Source: Verrucomicrobiia bacterium (lineage in GTDB: Bacteria > Verrucomicrobiota > Verrucomicrobiia > Limisphaerales > Palsa-1400). From it: 5,125 nt of DNA. The translations under genes were made by a program, and so were the position numbers. Each line of letters opens with the position of its first letter. Positions within the stretch are counted from its first letter, which is position 1. The stretch covers positions 1-5,125 of the forward strand of contig JAICXV010000239.1 in NCBI GenBank assembly GCA_025934545.1, read 5' to 3'. The notes below the pieces were generated by a model that saw nothing but the letters and a program-made list of their open reading frames with translations, ran no database searches and was not told the DNA's origin. Of this stretch, positions 1 through 5,125 are shown in pieces.

Positions 1-570
1 GCTTTTGGATTTGAGGTCGCGCAGGCGATTGACGGATGTCGCCAAAGCGGAGCCGATGGCGGTGCGGTCTTCGATCAAACCGAGGTGGAGGCGGTCGAGA
101 TTTTTGTGAAGGTATTCGTGATCGAGTGTGACCGGGCACGCGGTGTAGGCGCGACCGGCAAAGGCGACGAGGCCGATGCGGTCGGTTGGGCGTTTGTCGA
201 TGAATTCGCTGAGGACTTGTTTGGCGAGGTTGATGCGGTTGATGCGGTCGCCGTTCACGATGAAATCTTCCGAGGCCATACTGCCGCTGAGGTCGAGAGC
301 GACGACGATGTCGATGCCGCTGGCTTTGATTTCGGTTTCGCCTTTGATGAAGCGCGGTTGGGCGAGGGCAAAAATGAACAAAGCCAACGCCAGCCACCGA
401 AGCATGAGCAGAACGCTTCCGGCGCGAGACCGGCTCAGGCCGGAAATCGGCCGGACCAAATCAACCGACGAATACAAAAAGGCTGAGCCCTGCCCGTGCC
501 TGCCCTTCAGCCACGCCAACAGCGGCAGAAGCACAAGCAGCCAGAGCACAAGTGGATGGGCAAAATTCAT
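1..570 (-). CDS. BatA-like vWA-domain membrane protein (C-terminal part outside window)
   Basis: The reading frame starts with ATG at 570 and is open to base 1, giving 190 residues with the C-terminus missing. Residues about 8-21 form a first hydrophobic segment and about 52-70 a second (LLMLRWLALALFIFALA), the N-terminal layout of BatA/aerotolerance-type proteins. A von Willebrand factor A domain begins at about residue 86 (GIDIVVALDLSGSM). Its MIDAS metal site shows D93, S95 and S97, and T170 in the DRTAIGSAL stretch fits the conserved MIDAS threonine. Family knowledge: such proteins bind a divalent metal and partners at the membrane and are encoded with MoxR ATPases. The start overlaps the upstream gene's stop by one base (TAATG), so translation is probably coupled. 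BatA and BatB cannot be separated from this fragment. The family call is firm; the exact role is inferred. Confidence 0.9.
   Translation of the reverse strand, partial: MNFAHPLVLWLLVLLPLLAWLKGRHGQGSAFLYSSVDLVRPISGLSRSRAGSVLLMLRWLALALFIFALAQPRFIKGETEIKASGIDIVVALDLSGSMASEDFIVNGDRINRINLAKQVLSEFIDKRPTDRIGLVAFAGRAYTACPVTLDHEYLHKNLDRLHLGLIEDRTAIGSALATSVNRLRDLKSKS
430..454. repeat. Small GC-rich double hairpin inside the vWA gene
   Basis: CCGGC (430-434) pairs with GCCGG (439-443) around a TCAG loop. GGCCG (438-442) can alternatively pair with CGGCC (448-452). The stretch encodes residues of about 39-47 in the loop between the two membrane segments. It resembles the CCGG-type palindrome at 583-596 but causes no obvious length anomaly in the protein, so it may simply be GC-rich coding sequence. 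Confidence 0.25.
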
Positions 571-1178
571 TAGTTCGTCGTTCCGGCTTCAGCCGGCTGG
601 GCCTGCGTCTTTCCGATTGGCTCGTGAATCTCTTCCGGTTCAGTTTCATTTACCAGCCGCATTGCCGCGCCGTGGAGATTGCGCAACTCCGTTTCCGTCG
701 GTTCATATTTCGCGAACTTCACCAGATCGCATTGCGAAAGGAAATCAGCAAGGCTCGCCTTCTGGTCCAACGTCAGATGGCTCGTGCTTTGCAGTTCGTA
801 AAGAAACTCTTCAGTCGTGCGTTCCGGCGCGCGATAATTGAAGCGTTCCTCGAGGTAAGTTCTGAGCGTGTCGGAAACAGCGGTCGTAAACGGCTTCGGT
901 TCGCTGATGAGCAACAGCGCCCGCTCCAGCGCGCGACGAGCGCGGACGTGCGGTGGAACAATCGGAATAATCGGCGGGCCACCAGTTTTCTTCCTGAAAT
1001 AAATCCAAATGAAAAACACGATGGCGAGGCCGACGATAATCGCAATGGCCACCCAAACCCAAAACCATGGATTCGAAATATCGATCAACGGCTTCGCGGT
1101 GGCGTGGTAAGTCAGCTGCGCGCCGGCAACATTCGTTGACGGTGTCGGCGGGACGACTAGTGCAGCGTTGGTGTTCAT
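570..1178 (-). CDS. DUF4381-like single-pass membrane protein of the MoxR operon
   Basis: This is a 202-residue protein. A short N-terminal part (1-37) is rich in T, P and A. One strong membrane helix follows at about 38-61 (WFWVWVAIAIIVGLAIVFF), closed by the basic RKK, so the remainder is predicted to be cytoplasmic. The soluble part (about 76-178) has the pattern of helical domains in MoxR-operon membrane proteins: TLRTYLEERF at 104-113, TTEEFLYEL at 121-129, and DLVKFAKYEPTETE at 151-164. Its start overlaps the DUF58 stop as ATGA (1178-1175), and its TAA (572-570) overlaps the next ATG by one base. It sits between DUF58 and a BatA-like protein, the usual slot for this family, and probably anchors or regulates the complex. 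The last seven residues (AEAGTTN) come from a palindromic repeat. The family name is by resemblance of pattern and context; no biochemical activity can be read from the sequence. Confidence 0.8.
   Translation of the reverse strand: MNTNAALVVPPTPSTNVAGAQLTYHATAKPLIDISNPWFWVWVAIAIIVGLAIVFFIWIYFRKKTGGPPIIPIVPPHVRARRALERALLLISEPKPFTTAVSDTLRTYLEERFNYRAPERTTEEFLYELQSTSHLTLDQKASLADFLSQCDLVKFAKYEPTETELRNLHGAAMRLVNETEPEEIHEPIGKTQAQPAEAGTTN
573..600. repeat. REP-like palindromic repeat at the end of the DUF4381-like gene
   Basis: CCGGCT (583-588) and AGCCGG (591-596) form a perfect inverted repeat around a 2-nt spacer. The flanking bases GTTCGTCGTT (573-582) follow on one side. On the minus strand the element runs through the final codons (AEAGTTN) to just before the stop. 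The symmetry is directly visible. That it belongs to a dispersed REP/palindromic family is inferred from its form and its position at a gene end; copy number in the genome cannot be seen here. Confidence 0.45.
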
Positions 1179-2128
1179 CCTCGGCGCAACCGTTTCTCGC
1201 GTGTTTCGAAAAATTTCCCGAGCGCATTCTGATATGGCTGGTCGGTGCGGATTTGGATCGCATCGATGCTGTTCGACCGGAACATGCGCAATAACTCGGC
1301 CTGATGCCGCTGCCGTCGTTCCGCAAACGCCCCTCGCCGCCGATGATCGAATGTGTTTACTTCAATGACTTCGCCGGTCTCCGCATCTTTCAGGACCAGA
1401 CGCCCCAGCGCGGGCAATTCCAATTCATAACGGTCGACGACCTGAATCGCGATCAGGTCGTGGCGGCGATTGGTCTGACGCAACGCCGGCAACGAACGCG
1501 GACCAATCGTCGGCGACCCGACGAACGCAGACGGTGGGCGCTCCTGTTGCGGTTGGTCCGAAGCGTTTTCAAAAAGGAAATCAGAAATCAGCACGACAAT
1601 CGCATGCCGTCGCGCCACGCGGTTCAAAACGTTCAAAGCTTCATTAAAATTCGTGCCGCGCTTTTTCGGTTTAAAAAACAAAATCTCGCGAATAACGCGC
1701 AACACATGGCGACGTCCTTTTTTTGGCGGGATATATTTTTCGACATCGTCCGTAAAAAGAATCAGCCCAACCTTGTCATTGTTGCGAATCGCCGAAAACG
1801 CCAGCACCGAAGCAATCTCCGCCGCGATTTCGCGCTTCGATTGTTCGCCCGACCCAAACAAACCCGAGCCGCTCAAATCGACCAGCAACATCAACGTCAA
1901 CTCGCGTTCCTCGACAAATTTTTTGACGAACGGATGATTCATCCGCGCGGTGACGTTCCAATCGATGGCGCGCACTTCGTCACCGGGCTGGTACTCGCGC
2001 ACCTCTTCGAAATTCATCCCCTGCCCTTTAAAGACACTGTGGTACTGGCCGCCGAGGGTTTCGGTCACGAGCCGATTTGTGCGCAACTCGATCTGCCGGA
2101 TTTTTTTGAGAATTTCGCGCGGGATCAT
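1175..2128 (-). CDS. DUF58 family vWA-like protein
   Basis: This is a 317-residue soluble protein with no membrane segment. It has the DUF58 signature GQGMNFEEVREYQPGDEVRA (35-54) followed by IDWNVTAR (55-62), and then FVKKFVEERELTLMLLVDLS (67-86). The latter leads into a vWA-like fold with MIDAS-type D84, S86 and S88, T159 in RGTNFNEAL, and D183 in ISDF. RRHDLIAIQVVDRYELELP (221-239) and DAETGE (248-253) close the domain. Family knowledge: DUF58 proteins are encoded next to MoxR ATPases and are probable MoxR clients or partners. Two things are unusual. Residues about 190-210 are a proline-rich extra segment encoded by a palindromic element. The gene is also separated from moxR by an opposite-strand toxin-antitoxin pair. 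The ATG at 2128 is chosen because MIPREILKKIRQIELRT is the canonical N-terminus; no Shine-Dalgarno sequence precedes it. The stop overlaps the next start by ATGA. Confidence 0.93.
   Translation of the reverse strand: MIPREILKKIRQIELRTNRLVTETLGGQYHSVFKGQGMNFEEVREYQPGDEVRAIDWNVTARMNHPFVKKFVEERELTLMLLVDLSGSGLFGSGEQSKREIAAEIASVLAFSAIRNNDKVGLILFTDDVEKYIPPKKGRRHVLRVIREILFFKPKKRGTNFNEALNVLNRVARRHAIVVLISDFLFENASDQPQQERPPSAFVGSPTIGPRSLPALRQTNRRHDLIAIQVVDRYELELPALGRLVLKDAETGEVIEVNTFDHRRRGAFAERRQRHQAELLRMFRSNSIDAIQIRTDQPYQNALGKFFETREKRLRRG
1499..1560. repeat. 62-bp structured palindromic element, in frame within DUF58
   Basis: The ends are a perfect 8-bp inverted repeat: CGGACCAA (1499-1506) and TTGGTCCG (1553-1560). 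Directly inside the left arm lies a perfect 7-bp hairpin, TCGTCGG (1507-1513) with CCGACGA (1518-1524), loop CGAC. A weaker inner pairing, CGCA (1526-1529) with TGCG (1548-1551), could complete a three-way, clover-like fold. Outside the arms, AACG (1495-1498) can pair with CGTT (1564-1567) across a 3-nt bulge. The element encodes about residues 190-210 of DUF58, between the ISDF strand and the RRHDLIAI strand, where family members usually have a short link. The pairing is seen directly; the reading as an inserted palindromic element is inferred. Confidence 0.55.
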
Positions 2129-2165
2129 GGCTTGATGCGGACTTTAATTTTGATAGATTGACTGT
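2129..2165 (+). promoter_or_regulatory. Short divergent spacer with a possible antitoxin promoter
   Basis: These 37 bp separate the leftward DUF58 start from the rightward antitoxin start and are AT-rich in the middle. On the plus strand TTGATG (2132-2137) and TAGATT (2154-2159), 16 bp apart, could serve as -35 and -10 boxes. A transcript from them would begin at or very near the antitoxin ATG and be nearly leaderless. Type II TA operons are usually autoregulated by the antitoxin binding such a spacer, so an operator is expected here, but I see no convincing palindrome. The box match is weak. Confidence 0.3.
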
Positions 2166-2393
2166 ATGAGCGCCGCCCAAATTCTGGAAGAAATTCGCAG
2201 ACTGCCCGCGGATGAGCAGCACGAGGTTGTTGAAACCATCCTCGACGAGTTTACTGACGCAGATGATGGGTTGACTCCAGAACAAGTGGCCGAATTAGAC
2301 CGCCGAATCGCTGAATTTAAAAAGAACCCAAAGGAAGGCATTCCTTGGGAACAAGTGCAGTCTGAAGCCAAGAAGCGGTTTGGTTGGAAATGA
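2166..2393 (+). CDS. Addiction module antitoxin (short RelB-like component)
   Basis: This is a 75-residue, acidic, mostly helical protein. Its N-terminus (SAAQILEEIRRLPADEQHEVVETI) matches the style of the small addiction-module component family (TIGR02574/PF09720 type), which pairs with RelE/ParE toxins. The middle (LTPEQVAELDRRIAEFKKNP, 36-55) and the C-terminal IPWEQVQSEAKKRFGWK (59-75) resemble the usual family end, with an E/W-rich toxin-wrapping segment. Its expected role is to bind and neutralise the downstream toxin and to repress the pair's own promoter. The stop overlaps the toxin ATG (ATGA at 2390-2393), so the two are translationally coupled. No Shine-Dalgarno is visible before the ATG at 2166, and translation may be from a near-leaderless transcript. 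The family call rests on sequence style and the adjacent toxin; activity is not shown. Confidence 0.85.
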   Translation: MSAAQILEEIRRLPADEQHEVVETILDEFTDADDGLTPEQVAELDRRIAEFKKNPKEGIPWEQVQSEAKKRFGWK

Positions 2394-2686
2394 CCATCGT
2401 ATTCAAGACGCTGGCCAGCGAAGAGATGCTGGACGCCATTGGGTGGTATGAACGTAAGCAGCCAGGTTTGGGTCGGGATTTCCAACACGAAGTTGACGAA
2501 GCCTTGAAACGCGCAGCTGCTAATCCCGAACATTTCGCCAAGACCCGTAACACCGCACGAAAAATCCGGTTGAAACGCTTTTGGCGTTACAGTGTTTACT
2601 TCCTCGTAAACGAAGACGTTTTTTCCGTCATTGCAGTTTTCCACGGTGCTCGCAAACCGAGTGAGTTGAAGCGGCGGTTGAGTTAA
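2390..2686 (+). CDS. RelE/ParE family type II toxin
   Basis: This is a 98-residue basic protein of normal toxin length. It starts MTIVFKTLASEEMLDAIGWY and continues with PGLGRDFQHEVDEALKRA (27-44), ANPEHF, and the core strands RKIRLKRFWRYSVYFLVNED (56-75) and VFSVIAVFHGARKP (76-89). That is the RelE/ParE superfamily order: helices, then beta strands, then a strand ending in an H-x-x-R-x-P-like motif (HGARKP). ParE-like members poison gyrase and RelE-like members cleave mRNA at the ribosome; the sequence does not decide which. ATG at 2390 is preferred over the in-frame TTG at 2384 because it makes the usual ATGA overlap with the antitoxin. The toxin ends 14 bp before the moxR stop, facing it convergently. 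It looks full-length and intact. Confidence 0.9.
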   Translation: MTIVFKTLASEEMLDAIGWYERKQPGLGRDFQHEVDEALKRAAANPEHFAKTRNTARKIRLKRFWRYSVYFLVNEDVFSVIAVFHGARKPSELKRRLS

Positions 2687-2700
2687 CGCAGTCATCCGAA

Positions 2701-3693
2701 TCATGGCACCGGAAGTTCATTAAAAATTTTCTGAACAATGTTCTCGCTCGTCTTTTCCTCCGCTTCAGCTTCGTAAGTCACGCTGACGCGATGACGCAAA
2801 ACATCCATGCCGATACTCTTCACGTCTTGCGGAGTGACGTAGCCGCGACCCTTTAGAAATGCGTAAGCTTTCGCGGCCAGCGTCAGGCCGATGGTCGCGC
2901 GAGGTGACGCGCCCAGTTGAATCAAACCGGCCAGGCCCGCGATTTTATAGGCCTCAGGATTTCGCGTGCAACAAACGACGTCGACGATGTAGTCGCGTAC
3001 TTTTTCATCGATATAAATGTCATTGATGACTTGGCGCGCGTGCATGATCTCTTTCGGCGTCACCACCGATGCCGCCACCGGCGCAGCGCTGGTGCGTGCC
3101 ATCAAATCCAAAATCTGCCGCTCTTCCTCACGCGTCGGATAAACAATTTTCAGTTTCAACATGAAGCGGTCGACTTGCGCCTCCGGCAGCGGGTAGGTCC
3201 CTTCCTGTTCAATCGGATTTTGCGTCGCCAAAACCAGGAACGGCTCTTCGAGCTTAAATGTTTGTTCGCCGATGGTGACTTGTTTCTCCTGCATCGCTTC
3301 GAGCAACGCACTTTGCACCTTGGCCGGCGCGCGGTTGATTTCGTCGGCGAGGACGAGATTGGCAAAGAGCGGTCCGCGTCGCGTGGTGAACGCGCCGGTT
3401 TGCGGATTATAAATTTGCGTCCCGATCAAATCTGCCGGCAAAAGGTCAGGCGTAAATTGCAGACGCGAAAATTTGACGTTCAGACAACTCGCCAGCGTTT
3501 TGACGGCGAGTGTTTTCGCCAAACCGGGCACGCCTTCCAGCAGGACGTGGCCGTTGGCCAGCAGCCCGATCGTCAGCCGTTCAACGAGATAATTTTGGCC
3601 AATAATGACCTTGCCGATTTCGGTAAACAACGGCCGCACAAACGCGCTGGCCCGCTGCACTTCTTCGTTAATCGCACTAATGCCTGTATTCAT
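2701..3693 (-). CDS. moxR: MoxR family AAA+ ATPase
   Basis: This is a 330-residue cytoplasmic ATPase of normal MoxR length. The Walker A motif is GVPGLAKT (54-61), Walker B is VLADEIN (114-120), sensor 1 is ATQNP (156-160), and the arginine-finger stretch EAQVDRF is at 171-177. SALLEAMQEKQVTIG (128-142) and QNPIEQEGTYPLPEAQ (158-173) are hallmark MoxR sequences, and the C-terminal part has the usual helical lid. MoxR ATPases are thought to remodel or activate vWA proteins encoded beside them, which fits the DUF58 and BatA-like genes downstream. I chose ATG at 3693 (MNTGISAINEEV). The frame is open further to a GTG at 3780, but that extension (WNWAVLRLLSLNSYALG) is not family-like and lies in the promoter region. 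Its normal operon neighbour DUF58 is displaced by the 572-bp interval holding the TA pair. Confidence 0.95.
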   Translation of the reverse strand: MNTGISAINEEVQRASAFVRPLFTEIGKVIIGQNYLVERLTIGLLANGHVLLEGVPGLAKTLAVKTLASCLNVKFSRLQFTPDLLPADLIGTQIYNPQTGAFTTRRGPLFANLVLADEINRAPAKVQSALLEAMQEKQVTIGEQTFKLEEPFLVLATQNPIEQEGTYPLPEAQVDRFMLKLKIVYPTREEERQILDLMARTSAAPVAASVVTPKEIMHARQVINDIYIDEKVRDYIVDVVCCTRNPEAYKIAGLAGLIQLGASPRATIGLTLAAKAYAFLKGRGYVTPQDVKSIGMDVLRHRVSVTYEAEAEEKTSENIVQKIFNELPVP

Positions 3694-3732
3694 GAGTTGG
3701 TTAGAATGACTACGTCTTATGGACAAGCCAAG

Positions 3733-3762
3733 AGCATAACTGTTCAAGGAAAGTAGCCTCAA
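3733..3762 (-). promoter_or_regulatory. Possible sigma-70-type promoter of the moxR operon
   Basis: The 112-bp gap between the ribF stop and the moxR start is the only sizeable non-coding space on the minus strand outside the TA pair. On that strand TTGAGG (3762-3757) and TATGCT (3738-3733), 18 bp apart, could be -35 and -10 boxes. This would give a leader of about 35 nt before the ATG at 3693. No Shine-Dalgarno sequence precedes that ATG, and I see no clear hairpin-plus-T-run terminator for ribF in the gap. The match is only moderate. Confidence 0.3.
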
Positions 3763-3805
3763 AACTGCCCAATTCCACACGGAAAACCAACGACGCGCGC
3801 CAGCG

Positions 3806-4729
3806 TTAGAAAGAGTTTCGCGCCGCCTCGACGTCCTTGCCGATTTGCTCCTGAAGCTCAGTAGTCGAAGCGAACTTTTGTTCGTCGCGAAGTTTTTTCA
3901 CAAACGTCAATTCCAGCGTTTCGCTGTAGATGTTCTCGTTGAAATCGAGGAGATGCGCCTCAACTTGTAATTTTGGCACGGGTGAACCGAGCGTTGGCCG
4001 GTATCCAATGTTCACCGCAGCGCGATATGTGTTCTCCAAAACTTGAGCGCGCGCTGCATAAACTCCCATGGGCGGGAGCGCCAGTCCGGCAACGTCGAGG
4101 TTCGCCGTCGCAAAACCGATTTTTCGCCCGATACCGTCGCCTTTCACGACGCGTCCGCAAAGCGCATACGGCCGCCCGAGCATTTGATTTGCGATATCAA
4201 AATTTCCAGCGCGAATCACCTCGCGCACGCGCGTGCTGCTCACCGCCTGCCCGTCCAACGCCACGCTCGCCAAACCGTGCACCTGAAAACTCAATCCCTT
4301 CCCCAGCGCTCGCAACAACTCAACATTGCCACCGCGTTTGTGGCCAAAAGTAAAATTGCTGCCGACACAAATGCTTTGGATATTTTTGAAATCGCGCGCG
4401 AGATCGCGCACGAATTTCTCAGCGCCAATCTCGCTGAAATCTTTTGTGAACTCGATTAAATACGTCGTGTTCACACCCAACGATTCGATCACCGACAATT
4501 TCTTTCCCAGCGGATAAATCAGCGCAGGCGTTCGCTCGGGCGCGACCACCGCGTTTGGATGTCGATCAAATGTAACTACCACCGAAAGCGCGTCGTGCTG
4601 CATCGCATCCGACATCGTTTGGCGAATGACCTGTTGATGCCCCAAATGCACGCCGTCAAACACCCCAATCGCGACACACACTTTGCGTGTGCCGGGATTC
4701 AGGTCGGCGGCGTGATGGATCAGGTTCAT
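3806..4729 (-). CDS. ribF: Bifunctional riboflavin kinase / FAD synthetase
   Basis: This 307-residue enzyme makes FMN from riboflavin and ATP, then FAD from FMN and ATP, in the cytoplasm; the length is typical of bacterial RibF. The N-terminal adenylyltransferase domain has GVFDGVHLGHQ (22-32), TFDRHP (53-58), GSNFTFGHKRGGN (123-135) and SSTRVR (164-169). The C-terminal kinase domain (about 184-307) has GDGIGRKIGFATANL (197-211), NIGYRPT (240-246) and the catalytic-type glutamate E257 in VEAHLLDF. The kinase motif reads GFATANL where GFPTANL is more usual, a mild Pro-to-Ala change; all other key positions are present. The ATG at 4729 overlaps the truB stop as ATGA, the familiar truB-ribF pairing, so the two are very likely co-transcribed and translationally coupled. 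No Shine-Dalgarno is visible. Confidence 0.97.
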   Translation of the reverse strand: MNLIHHAADLNPGTRKVCVAIGVFDGVHLGHQQVIRQTMSDAMQHDALSVVVTFDRHPNAVVAPERTPALIYPLGKKLSVIESLGVNTTYLIEFTKDFSEIGAEKFVRDLARDFKNIQSICVGSNFTFGHKRGGNVELLRALGKGLSFQVHGLASVALDGQAVSSTRVREVIRAGNFDIANQMLGRPYALCGRVVKGDGIGRKIGFATANLDVAGLALPPMGVYAARAQVLENTYRAAVNIGYRPTLGSPVPKLQVEAHLLDFNENIYSETLELTFVKKLRDEQKFASTTELQEQIGKDVEAARNSF

Positions 4730-5125
4730 TCGGCGGGAGTGTTCGCCATCGCCAGCAGTTTCAGGAACGGCAACACACGTTTTTCCAATTCAGTTTTGGA
4801 AAGCTTGCAGACGTCTTCCAATTGAATCGCGTCGGCCACATCGAATTTTCCCGAAACCAGCCGGCGCAACGTCGCGAGATGCGCGCCGCAACCGATCTTT
4901 TGGCCAAGGTCGTGAGCAAGGCTGCGGACATAGGTTCCCTTGGTGCACGCGACACGGAAGACCCCGATCGGCTCGGAGTAGCTGGTGAATTTATAGGTAT
5001 AAATATGAATCAGTCGCGGCTTGCGTTCTACCTCGATGCCCTTACGCGCCATCTTATAAAGCGGCACGCCATCGATTTTCACCGCCGAAACCATCGGCGG
5101 CGTTTGCAAATGATCGCCGACGAAC
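4726..5125 (-). CDS. truB: tRNA pseudouridine-55 synthase TruB (N-terminal part outside window)
   Basis: The last 132 residues are present; the frame is open to the right edge. TruB isomerises U55 to pseudouridine in the T-loop of tRNAs. Visible signatures are QTPPMVSAVKIDGVPLYKMA near the start of the fragment, followed by RKGIEV; then VACTKGTYVRSLAHDLGQ and IGCGAHLATLRRLVSGKFDV. The domain holding the catalytic aspartate lies beyond the window. A TTG-initiated start at 5109 would be wrong: upstream codons (FVGDH) continue the TruB motif. The protein ends about 40 residues after the LRRLVSGKF motif with no PUA domain, so it is a short TruB compared with E. coli; short forms are known in several phyla. 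The stop overlaps the ribF start (ATGA). Confidence 0.95.
   Translation of the reverse strand, partial: FVGDHLQTPPMVSAVKIDGVPLYKMARKGIEVERKPRLIHIYTYKFTSYSEPIGVFRVACTKGTYVRSLAHDLGQKIGCGAHLATLRRLVSGKFDVADAIQLEDVCKLSKTELEKRVLPFLKLLAMANTPAE

Noticed and set aside
176..1139. Overlapping plus-strand open frames opposite the vWA and DUF4381-like genes
   Set aside because: They oppose recognisable minus-strand genes with membrane segments and a MIDAS motif, and show no domain features of their own.
1304..2161. 285-codon open frame on the plus strand opposite DUF58
   Set aside because: It is antisense to a clear DUF58 gene, rich in R, Q and H as expected from the complement of biased coding sequence, and matches no family I know.
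2159..2694. TGACTG (2159-2164) and CAGTCA (2689-2694) as terminal inverted repeats of a TA-carrying element
   Set aside because: Six bases over about 540 bp are easily found by chance; there is no longer match and no target duplication.
2144..2704. 186-codon minus-strand frame across the TA pair, a possible moxR-operon gene
   Set aside because: It is antisense to both TA genes, which match known families. Its cysteine/serine-rich sequence has no recognisable domain and does not resemble MoxR-operon proteins.
2715..2736. GTTCA...TGAAC AT-rich hairpin as a terminator for the toxin transcript
   Set aside because: The stem is only 5 bp with a large loop, no T-run follows, and it lies in the coding end of moxR.
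2917..3756. 279-codon open frame on the plus strand opposite moxR
   Set aside because: It is fully antisense to the well-supported MoxR gene; its arginine-rich, repetitive composition is typical of shadow frames.
3694..3780. N-terminal extension of MoxR from the GTG at 3780
   Set aside because: The added residues are unlike MoxR N-termini, and the ATG at 3693 begins the family-like sequence.
5000..5125. Val in place of Tyr in the TruB PP-x-(Y)SAVK motif as a possible loss of activity
   Set aside because: The catalytically important stacking Tyr lies in a different motif outside the window. This position varies among TruB proteins, and the rest of the motif is intact.

Overview
The window is a dense stretch of bacterial chromosome, almost all of it read leftwards (minus strand). 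I see no rRNA, tRNA, CRISPR array or transposase. The protein styles (a MoxR / DUF58 / DUF4381-like / BatA-type vWA set, and a short TruB followed directly by RibF), the moderate-to-high GC and the lack of clear Shine-Dalgarno sequences suggest a Verrucomicrobiota-like bacterium. This is an inference from general resemblance, not a database result.

Layout from right to left, in the direction of transcription. (1) 5125-4726 is the C-terminal part of truB (tRNA pseudouridine-55 synthase). It overlaps by ATGA with ribF (4729-3806, bifunctional riboflavin kinase/FAD synthetase). (2) A 112-bp gap (3805-3694) holds a possible promoter. (3) A MoxR-type operon follows: moxR AAA+ ATPase (3693-2701), DUF58 (2128-1175), a DUF4381-like membrane protein (1178-570) and a BatA-like vWA membrane protein (570 to beyond base 1). 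The last three are tightly coupled (ATGA and TAATG junctions). (4) Between moxR and DUF58 a type II toxin-antitoxin pair lies on the opposite strand (antitoxin 2166-2393, RelE/ParE-family toxin 2390-2686). It fills the space almost exactly, with 14 bp to the moxR stop and 37 bp to the DUF58 start.

How the genes work together: MoxR ATPases are thought to act as chaperone-like remodellers for vWA/MIDAS proteins encoded beside them. DUF58 is a soluble vWA-like protein, the DUF4381-like protein is a membrane-anchored partner, and the BatA-like protein presents a vWA domain from the membrane. They probably form one envelope-associated complex. The TA pair is a probable accessory insertion, and any moxR-to-DUF58 read-through RNA would be antisense to it.

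The most unusual signal is a 62-bp structured palindrome (1499-1560) lying in frame inside the DUF58 gene. It coincides with a proline-rich segment of about 21 residues (190-210) that seems to be extra compared with the usual DUF58 layout. A second, shorter REP-like palindrome supplies the last codons of the DUF4381-like gene. Together they suggest small palindromic elements colonising this operon.
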